A stretch of DNA of 64,000 nucleotides. Source: Staphylococcus pseudoxylosus. Its GTDB lineage: Bacteria > Bacillota > Bacilli > Staphylococcales > Staphylococcaceae. Below the pieces are notes generated by a model, which searched no databases, was not told where the DNA came from, and was given only the letters and a program-made list of their open reading frames with translations. Positions 57,476 to 64,000 of this stretch are shown piece by piece. Both the position numbers and the translations under genes were made by a program. The stretch lies in NCBI RefSeq assembly GCF_003697915.1, contig NZ_RCVN01000002.1, positions 1 to 64,000 on the forward strand, written 5' to 3'. The first letter of the stretch is position 1, and each line of letters starts with the position of its first letter.

Positions 57476-58317
57476 TGTCTGATGGACAGAATCAATGGAC
57501 TGGCCAATTAGATTTAACTGTCTTTAATAATGGCAAGAAATCGGTGGCACGTGACATTTTTTTCGAAAAAGCCTTGAAAGTCATGCGCCCAGTTTATTTA
57601 AATAATTCTGATATACCCACGTTTTATATTGTAAACGTAGGTGGCGGTTACTTAGATGGAGACCGTTACAAAATGGATTTTAATATCGAACCTAATGCAA
57701 AAGTTATTTTAACTTCACAAGGTGCTACAAAAATTTATAAAACACCTAATAACCATGTGGAACAATACCAAAGCTTTAATATTCAAGATGATGGATATGC
57801 TGAGTATGTAGGTGACCCAATTATCGCTTTTGAAAATGCAAAATTCTATCAACATAATACATTTCATTTAAAACCTACAGCTGCGTTATTTTATACAGAC
57901 ATATTAACGCCAGGTTATTCTAAAAATGATAAAAAATTTAGTTATACGTATATGCACCTGTTAAATGAAATCTATGTTGATGATGAATTGGTTGTTTTCG
58001 ACAATACTTTGCTTGATCCATCAAAAAATAAAGTCGATGGACTTGGTTATATGGAAGATTATACGCACTTAGGATCTTGTTATTTTATACATCCTACTGT
58101 AAATCAAAAATTAATCGATCGTATTTATGAGCAAATCAAGCACTATCAACAGCAATATGATTGTCGTTTCGGCATCACTAAGCTACCAACACACGGCTTT
58201 AGCATTCGAATTTTATCAAATAAAACACAAATAATTGAAAAAATATTGGCTACCCTACAAGCATTTGTAGTGAAAACAATATTTGATCGTGATGTGGATT
58301 TTTTAAGAAAATATTAA
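57475..58317 (+). CDS. ureD: Urease accessory protein UreD
   Basis: This 280-residue scaffold protein binds the UreABC apoenzyme. Family marks are the [34 protein letters not shown] region and [15 protein letters not shown]. It is the last urease gene, with its ATG overlapping the ureG stop, and is followed by a strong terminator. Confidence 0.95.
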   Translation: MSDGQNQWTGQLDLTVFNNGKKSVARDIFFEKALKVMRPVYLNNSDIPTFYIVNVGGGYLDGDRYKMDFNIEPNAKVILTSQGATKIYKTPNNHVEQYQSFNIQDDGYAEYVGDPIIAFENAKFYQHNTFHLKPTAALFYTDILTPGYSKNDKKFSYTYMHLLNEIYVDDELVVFDNTLLDPSKNKVDGLGYMEDYTHLGSCYFIHPTVNQKLIDRIYEQIKHYQQQYDCRFGITKLPTHGFSIRILSNKTQIIEKILATLQAFVVKTIFDRDVDFLRKY

Positions 58318-58329
58318 AAACTATAGCAT

Positions 58330-58367
58330 AAAGAGAGCCCAAATTTTGCTTATGGGCTCTCTTTTTT
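58330..58367 (+). terminator. Terminator of the urease operon
   Basis: AAGAGAGCCCA and TGGGCTCTCTT form an 11-base stem followed by TTTT, 12 bases after ureD. Confidence 0.9.
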
Positions 58368-58453
58368 ATGTTAATGTAACTAGACAATCTAACTATTGAC
58401 TAATCTTAAATAACAATTACTGTAAAACTTACACTATTATACCTATTAAAAAG

Positions 58454-58660
58454 CTAAATTATATTCAAAAACCACACAAGACTAGATACCAATAATACAA
58501 TCGTCGTAATGTAAATTGTTAATTTTTGACTTTTTTTCAATTCATTTTCTTTTTTAGTAAATAAACTAAATAATGTTCCATCTTTCCCCATTAATAAAGT
58601 GATAGAATAAATAAGTAAAATTAAAGACAAAATAAATAATATTAATGCAACGAACACCAT
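58454..58660 (-). CDS. Small two-helix membrane protein
   Basis: This 68-residue protein has two hydrophobic helices (about 2-24 and 46-66) joined by a basic loop (TKKENELKKSQK). I start at ATG 58658-58660 (MVFVALILF), after GGGAGGGGG; the longer frame back to 58711 lacks a ribosome site. I do not recognise a family. It stands alone between the urease terminator and a thioesterase gene. Confidence 0.65.
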   Translation of the reverse strand: MVFVALILFILSLILLIYSITLLMGKDGTLFSLFTKKENELKKSQKLTIYITTIVLLVSSLVWFLNII

Positions 58661-58843
58661 AAAAATCCCCCTCCCATTTGAGTGACATTTACTAAAATAA
58701 CTCATTTTCATACTATCTTAACTTAGTTTATTAATAAAGAATACTAGATGCTTATTTATAAATAAAACAAATTGTTAACTTTGTACTTTTATTATTGCTA
58801 CAATAGTACAGGTTAATAAATAATTTCTAATAGGAGTGATCTT

Positions 58844-59317
58844 GTGATAAAAGAATATATTTATAAAAACACTGTACAACCATCTTGGATAGACAATAAT
58901 AACCATATGCATGATGCACAATATTATTCTGTATTCAGTGATGCAGTTGCTGGCTTTTTGGAACATGTTGATTTTTCAACTGATTATCGTCACAGCCAAG
59001 ATGTTACAATATTTAATGTTGAAGCGCACATTTCTTATTTAAAGGAATTATTACTTCACGATGCTTTTTACATCAAGATACATATTTATAATTATGATGC
59101 TAAACGTATACATTTATTCTTAACTATGTACAACGCTAATAATGAACCTACTGCTACATATGAAGCGATGATGATGGGTGTAAGCAACCATACAAGAAGT
59201 AGTACAGAATTCCCAGTGCCTATTCAAGAAAAGCTTAAAAATTATTTTGATCAACAACAACACTTTGATGCGCCTAAACAATTAGGTCATGTTATTCAAA
59301 TACCTCAAAGTAAATAA
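58844..59317 (+). CDS. Hotdog-fold acyl-CoA thioesterase-like protein
   Basis: This 157-residue protein resembles the 4-hydroxybenzoyl-CoA/YbgC thioesterases: the start has WIDNNNHMHDAQYYSVFSDA, where Asp/Asn and the NHMHDAQYY segment match the D-x-x-GHVNNAxY active-site pattern, followed by the long central helix. It starts with GTG at 58844, after AGGAGTG. The acyl substrate is unknown. It is upstream of the TetR/MFS pair with a 92-base gap. Confidence 0.8.
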   Translation: MIKEYIYKNTVQPSWIDNNNHMHDAQYYSVFSDAVAGFLEHVDFSTDYRHSQDVTIFNVEAHISYLKELLLHDAFYIKIHIYNYDAKRIHLFLTMYNANNEPTATYEAMMMGVSNHTRSSTEFPVPIQEKLKNYFDQQQHFDAPKQLGHVIQIPQSK

Positions 59318-59372
59318 TACAATTTGGCATACTTCGATTTTGACATCATTCCATTCCATTGATACTATGAGG

Positions 59373-59388
59373 TAGAATGACCATTCTA
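59373..59388. promoter_or_regulatory. TetR operator copy 1 upstream of the TetR gene
   Basis: TAGAATG-AC-CATTCTA is a perfect 7-2-7 dyad 22 bases before the regulator start codon. The same dyad, with only the two central bases changed, occurs before the MFS gene at 60029-60044. Confidence 0.75.
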
Positions 59389-59409
59389 TTTTGGGAAGAG
59401 TGAGATGCT

Positions 59410-59964
59410 ATGTCACAGAAAAAGCAAGATATACTGAGTGTTGCTGAGCGGTTATTTTATGAATATGGCTTTCGCGGTGTTGGTTTAAAACAGATTATCC
59501 AAGAAGCAAACGTTGCGACCATGACACTTTATAACCATTTTGACTCTAAAGATAATTTAGTAGCACAAGTGTTAAAGCAAAGAGAAGCTCGCTATTGGCG
59601 TTATCTTGACAGTTTCGTCGAAAGACATCCAGATAAACCATTTATTTCAGCAGTTCAAGCACATTGTCAATGGCTTAATGACTACTCTTACAAAGGTGAT
59701 ATGTTTATGCGTGCTATCGAAGATTATGCTGATACCGATAATGAAATTGAAAGCACCGCAAGAGGACATAAAGCGCGCCTATTACATTATTTAGAAAAAC
59801 TCGCTAACAATGCAGGTATTGATAATGGTTATGATCTCGCTGTACAATACACCTTACTATTAGAAGGTACAACCTCAATGACTGCATTATTAGGATCTAA
59901 AGAAGCAACTGAACACGCCATTACTATGGCAAAGTTATTATTACATGAAGCGCACAATCAATAA
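59410..59964 (+). CDS. TetR-family repressor of the adjacent MFS exporter
   Basis: This 184-residue regulator has a typical N-terminal helix-turn-helix (GVGLKQIIQEANVATMTLYNHFDSKDNLV, 23-51) and a helical ligand domain. The two identical-arm dyads before it and before the MFS gene make self-control and control of that exporter very likely. A hairpin terminator separates the two genes. It resembles the LmrA/YxaF group by eye. The inducer is unknown. Confidence 0.87.
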   Translation: MSQKKQDILSVAERLFYEYGFRGVGLKQIIQEANVATMTLYNHFDSKDNLVAQVLKQREARYWRYLDSFVERHPDKPFISAVQAHCQWLNDYSYKGDMFMRAIEDYADTDNEIESTARGHKARLLHYLEKLANNAGIDNGYDLAVQYTLLLEGTTSMTALLGSKEATEHAITMAKLLLHEAHNQ

Positions 59965-59971
59965 TTCATAG

Positions 59972-60016
59972 ACGAGTAGGTACCAGTGTTCAAAAGAATC
60001 ATCCCTACTCGTTATT
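59972..60016 (+). terminator. Terminator between TetR gene and MFS gene
   Basis: ACGAGTAGG and CCTACTCGT form a 9-base stem with a 23-base loop, followed by TATTTT. Confidence 0.65.
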
Positions 60017-60028
60017 TTAAAACAAAAA

Positions 60029-60044
60029 TAGAATGAACATTCTA
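60029..60044. promoter_or_regulatory. TetR operator copy 2 upstream of the MFS gene
   Basis: TAGAATG-AA-CATTCTA repeats the dyad of 59373-59388. It lies 21 bases before the MFS start, almost the same distance as copy 1 from its gene. Confidence 0.75.
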
Positions 60045-60064
60045 TATAGATTTGGAGGTATTTT

Positions 60065-61312
60065 ATGAAATTTTCAAGACTTGTATTGCCAGGTATCGCT
60101 ATGATTGCTACCACTTATGGATTAGGTAGATTTAGTTTCGGTCTCTTTCTACCAGAAATTTCCAATGACTTGAGGTTAACCGCTTCTCAAGCAGGTATGA
60201 TTTCATCACTATTTTATTTGGCTTATTGTTTTACAATTATTTATTCCACATTAAAAACTGACAAAATCGGCCCTAAACGGATGATTATCTTTGCAGGTCT
60301 TTCTGTGTTAATTGGTTTAATCCTAATTGGCATCTCATCAACTGCAACCATACTCTCCTTAGGTGTCATATTCGCTGGTGCTAGTACTGGATTAGTATCA
60401 CCACCTTATGGTTATACCATTTCTTTATGGATTAAATTGCAAGATCAAGGTAAAGCAAATACATGGATTAATTCAGGTACAAGCTTAGGCTTAATGTTCA
60501 CCGGTATAACCGCTATGTTTATCTTTCTTGATTGGCGCGACACCTATTTAATCTATGCATTTATAGCATTAATCGTATTAGCTTGGAATTATATTATTAT
60601 CCCAAGTCTGCAACAAGACATTAAAATTGATACTGGTAGTTTGAATATCAGAGATATTTCTTCTAGTAAACGCATTGTAATGGCTTCTACTTTACTAGGT
60701 GTTTCAACTGCACCATTTTGGACCTTCTCAAAGTCATTTGTTCAACTTACTGGTCATTACTCAGATATGGCGCTTTCTGTATTTTGGATTTTAATTGGTA
60801 TTTTCGGGATAGTTGGAGGGATATCTGGAGCTATTATTGATAAGAAAAGTCTTCATTTTGCATTTAATATCGGTGTAATTGCGTTAGCATGTGCCTCAAT
60901 TTTACTAGCATTCACACCAAATATATGGTTACTTCCATTTATTTCATCTTCAATATTTGGAATGAGCTATATATTCTTAACAGGTGTTTTACTTGTTTGG
61001 GGGATTAAATTATTTGTAAAAAATGCTTCCTTAGGGATAGGTATCCCCTTTTTACTATTAGCAGTTGGACAAGTCATTGGTTCTTCTTTCGCAGGTGTAT
61101 TCATTGATATATTAAACTACCAATATACCTTTTTAATATATGGACTAATTGGTTTAATACCTTTATTAATCTATCCTAAGGTTGAAATTACGAAAAGCAA
61201 AATGCCTAAAGGGAACTACAGTAAACTGCAACAAACAAATGCTGATATATTGAATTCAGAGCGTTCTTTTGACTTTGAAACACCAACGCAAACAGAATAT
61301 AACAATCATTAA
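60065..61312 (+). CDS. MFS transporter, YbfB-like
   Basis: This 415-residue protein has twelve helices. The start GIAMIATTYGLGRFSFGLFLPEI is typical of the YbfB-like MFS group. TLKTDKIGPKRMI holds the loop between helices 2 and 3, and SPPYGYTISLW is group-specific. The C-terminal 45 residues are hydrophilic. It starts after TTGGAGG. Control by the upstream TetR repressor is strongly suggested by the shared operator. The substrate is unknown. Confidence 0.85.
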   Translation: MKFSRLVLPGIAMIATTYGLGRFSFGLFLPEISNDLRLTASQAGMISSLFYLAYCFTIIYSTLKTDKIGPKRMIIFAGLSVLIGLILIGISSTATILSLGVIFAGASTGLVSPPYGYTISLWIKLQDQGKANTWINSGTSLGLMFTGITAMFIFLDWRDTYLIYAFIALIVLAWNYIIIPSLQQDIKIDTGSLNIRDISSSKRIVMASTLLGVSTAPFWTFSKSFVQLTGHYSDMALSVFWILIGIFGIVGGISGAIIDKKSLHFAFNIGVIALACASILLAFTPNIWLLPFISSSIFGMSYIFLTGVLLVWGIKLFVKNASLGIGIPFLLLAVGQVIGSSFAGVFIDILNYQYTFLIYGLIGLIPLLIYPKVEITKSKMPKGNYSKLQQTNADILNSERSFDFETPTQTEYNNH

Positions 61313-61338
61313 GCGCTTCACTTTCGTATAAAATTAAA

Positions 61339-61432
61339 ATAACCCAGGTTTCTTCTGAAAATGATCCCTCCTTAAAGAAGTTTTTGACATCTTCTTTAAG
61401 GGGTATATCAAATGAAGTATTTCCTGGGTTAT
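61339..61432. terminator. Nested double hairpin between MFS gene and mccB
   Basis: The outer arms ATAACCCAGG (61339-61348) and CCTGGGTTAT (61423-61432) are perfect. A second perfect hairpin inside, CCTTAAAGAAG (61370-61380) with CTTCTTTAAGG (61391-61401), has a 10-base loop. Both convergent genes could end here. Confidence 0.7.
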
Positions 61433-61446
61433 CTTTATCCCTTTAT

Positions 61447-62592
61447 TTAATTTAAAGTATTTAATGCTGCTTTTAAATCTTCTACTAAGTCTTCTGTACC
61501 TTCAATACCAACAGACAAACGAATCAAACCGTCTGCGATGCCTTCTTTTTCACGAATGTCTTTTGGTATAGAGGCGTGTGTCATTAATGCAGGCACGGAA
61601 ATTAAACTTTCCACCGCACCTAAACTTTCAGCTAATGTAAAATATTTAGATGCTTTAATTACTTGTTTAGCACTTTCTATATCTGCAACTTCAAATGCAA
61701 CCACACCTGTATGCCCTTCTGCTTGTCTTTGATGGATATCGTGATTTAAATGAGTGGCAATACTTGGATGGAACACTTGTCTAACAGCATTATGTTCTTG
61801 CAACATTGCTATAATTTCGAGTGTATTGCGTTGTACTTGTTCCATACGTATACCTAAAGTTTTAATACCTCGAATCAATAAATAACTATCTTGTGGTCCA
61901 AGTACGCCACCTGTTGAATTTTGAATAAATCCAATGCGTTCTGCTAACGCTTCGTCGTTTGTAGCAACTAAGCCAGAAACAACATCACTATGACCGCCGA
62001 GATATTTTGTTGCAGAGTGTAATACAATATCGATACCAAATTTTAATGGGTTTTGGAAATAAGGTGTCATAAACGTATTATCTACGACAGAAATCAAATT
62101 ATGACTTTTAGCTAGCTCGGCAGACTTTTTGATATCTGTTACACGTAATAACGGATTAGAGGGAGTCTCAATGTATAACATTTTCGTTTCAGGCTTAATA
62201 TATTGTTCAATTTCGTCAATTTGTGTTGTATCAATAAAATCAGCTTCTATACCAAAACGTGTAAACACTTTAGATAATGCTCTATATGTCCCACCATAAA
62301 CATCTGAATTAATTAATAAATGATCACCTTTATCTAACAACATAATCACTGCTGAGATGGCTGCCATACCAGAACCAAATGCATAACCGAATTCTCCTTC
62401 TTCTAAATCGGCAATTAGCCCTTCTAATGCCGTTCTTGTAGGGTTCGCAGAACGTGAATATTCGTAACCTTGTCTCATATCTCCAATATCATCTTGAATA
62501 TAAGTACTCGTTTGATAAATTGGTGTCGTTACTGCACCTGTGTATGGGTCTGTTGTTACTCCGCCATGTATTAATTGTGTTTTTTTATCCAT
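61447..62592 (-). CDS. mccB: Cystathionine gamma-lyase/synthase family enzyme MccB
   Basis: This 381-residue PLP enzyme of the Cys/Met metabolism family carries the lysine K196 (SATKYLGGHSD), the SxYxR cofactor region YEYSRSANPTR and NSDVYGGTYR. Downstream of mccA it most likely cleaves cystathionine to cysteine (reverse transsulfuration). I start at the ATG at 62590-62592 (MDKKTQLIHGG), 7 bases after AAGGAG; another ATG 6 bases earlier is too near. It overlaps mccA by 8 bases. MetB activity cannot be excluded. Confidence 0.87.
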   Translation of the reverse strand: MDKKTQLIHGGVTTDPYTGAVTTPIYQTSTYIQDDIGDMRQGYEYSRSANPTRTALEGLIADLEEGEFGYAFGSGMAAISAVIMLLDKGDHLLINSDVYGGTYRALSKVFTRFGIEADFIDTTQIDEIEQYIKPETKMLYIETPSNPLLRVTDIKKSAELAKSHNLISVVDNTFMTPYFQNPLKFGIDIVLHSATKYLGGHSDVVSGLVATNDEALAERIGFIQNSTGGVLGPQDSYLLIRGIKTLGIRMEQVQRNTLEIIAMLQEHNAVRQVFHPSIATHLNHDIHQRQAEGHTGVVAFEVADIESAKQVIKASKYFTLAESLGAVESLISVPALMTHASIPKDIREKEGIADGLIRLSVGIEGTEDLVEDLKAALNTLN

Positions 62593-63490
62593 ATTCATTC
62601 TCCTTATAATTTAAGATTTGTTTTGACATATATCGGTCGCTTCCATCAGGAAAAACTGTGACAATAACACCTTTATTTATATGTTTTTTTATGTCTAATG
62701 CTGCCTGTAGTGCTGCTCCCGATGAACTGCCAACCAAGAGACCTTCTTGTTTAGCAATTAATTTCACATTTTTAAATGCAGCATCATCGCTAACTTTTAT
62801 AATATCCGCTACTAATGTTTCATGTAAAAATGATGGCCATAGTTCGGAGCCAATGCCTTCTATATCATGTGCATGTGCTTGACCACCACTTAAAGTAGAT
62901 CCTTCTGGTTCAACTATGACACTTTCAATATCAAATTGAGCTAAATGTTCAGCAATACCAGCAAAGGTTCCACCAGATCCTACACCACCAACAAAATAAT
63001 CAATATCATCCAGTTTATCTGTAATTTCTTGTGCTATGGTATCTTTATATGCTTCAGGATTATGTTTCGATTCAAATTGATTTAGATAAAAAGCCCCCGT
63101 TTTTGATTCGAATTCCCGTGCTGCTATTTTTGCACCTTCCATACCAAGTCCTTGTTCTGTTCTTATTACTTTCGCTCCTAAAGCTTTTATAATTGATATT
63201 TTCTCTTCAGCAAAACCTATAGGCGCAAAAATTACACTATTGAGTCCGTAATGATTGGCCGCAAGAGCAACACCGATGCCCGTATTACCAGCTGATACTT
63301 CAACAACTGTATCTCCTTCACGAATGGTGTTTTCTTTTAAAGCTACCTCGATTAAATGCTTTCCTAATCTATCTTTTATGCTACCGCCAGGATTAAACTG
63401 TTCTAATTTTGCATAAATTTGAACATCTTTATTACTAAATGATTTTAAAAGTACAAGCGGTGTATTCCCTATTAAGTCAAAACCAACCAT
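62585..63490 (-). CDS. mccA: Cystathionine beta-synthase-like PLP enzyme MccA
   Basis: This 301-residue enzyme of the cysteine synthase family has K39 in NPGGSIKDR, the SAGNTG asparagine loop, GSGGT for phosphate and PDGSDRYMS near the end. In staphylococci and Bacillus this gene, placed before mccB, joins O-acetylserine and homocysteine to cystathionine. I start at ATG 63488-63490 (MVGFDLIGNTP), after GGAGGA; the extension upstream spans that site. CymR control is expected but I cannot identify its site with confidence. Confidence 0.87.
   Translation of the reverse strand: MVGFDLIGNTPLVLLKSFSNKDVQIYAKLEQFNPGGSIKDRLGKHLIEVALKENTIREGDTVVEVSAGNTGIGVALAANHYGLNSVIFAPIGFAEEKISIIKALGAKVIRTEQGLGMEGAKIAAREFESKTGAFYLNQFESKHNPEAYKDTIAQEITDKLDDIDYFVGGVGSGGTFAGIAEHLAQFDIESVIVEPEGSTLSGGQAHAHDIEGIGSELWPSFLHETLVADIIKVSDDAAFKNVKLIAKQEGLLVGSSSGAALQAALDIKKHINKGVIVTVFPDGSDRYMSKQILNYKENEYG

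Positions 63491-64000
<510 letters not shown>

Overview
The window is about 33% G+C chromosomal DNA from a Staphylococcus. Its gene set (farE/farR, rocA, copA/copZ, the ddh and aminotransferase pair, isaA, class 2 pyrD, fhuD2, ureABCEFGD) and its gene starts with strong AGGAGG sites match staphylococcal core genome. The complete nickel and urease block, together with an IcaC-like protein that has no icaADB partners, suggests a urease-positive coagulase-negative species, perhaps of the saprophyticus/xylosus type. That species guess is inference only. I see no rRNA, tRNA, CRISPR array, prophage or intact insertion sequence.

Layout. 1-20.7 kb: a truncated NorB-type efflux pump, a large Rbf/Rsp-type AraC regulator, the FarE/FarR fatty-acid efflux pair with TAGWTTA motifs, rocA with two cre boxes, an acyltransferase, several transporters (PfoR-like IIC, DUF819, DASS), a general-stress SDR and a VraDE-type peptide-antibiotic ABC exporter. 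20.7-27.7 kb: a decayed SulP transporter tail, copper export (copA-copZ) behind a CsoR-like operator, a SAM-riboswitch-controlled aminotransferase/2-hydroxyacid dehydrogenase operon, and the cell-wall lytic protein isaA with a WalR box. 28-46 kb: housekeeping and accessory metabolism, including a second IIC, a QueD-like protein that has lost its zinc ligands, a nucleoside hydrolase with an amino-acid permease, a DMT pump with TetR, a V8-like protease, fructosamine kinase, pyrD, a universal stress protein, a metallo-beta-lactamase-fold lactonase and an APC permease. 46-58.3 kb: metal and nitrogen acquisition, with fhuD2, nikABCDE, a urea channel and the full urease operon. 58.3-64 kb: a self-contained TetR/MFS pair with twin operators, then sulfur amino-acid genes (mccA-mccB facing away from a truncated metY).

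How the genes work together. The nik genes and urea channel (minus strand) and ureABCEFGD (plus strand) run outward from one 212-base intergenic region, so nickel import, urea entry and urea hydrolysis form one unit. Sulfur metabolism appears twice: a SAM-sensing leader at 26.6-26.8 kb and the mccAB/metY divergon at the right end. Regulation is readable from DNA in several places (FarR, CcpA, BceR-type, CsoR, WalR, Fur, sigma B and TetR sites), but each rests on motif reading alone. Most of the window is ordinary core genome, and I did not find a clearly new multi-gene system. The most rewarding leads are the SAM riboswitch over a dehydrogenase usually called D-lactate dehydrogenase, the QueD-like protein without its zinc ligands, the SulP fossil, the twin TetR operators and two nested-hairpin intergenic elements.
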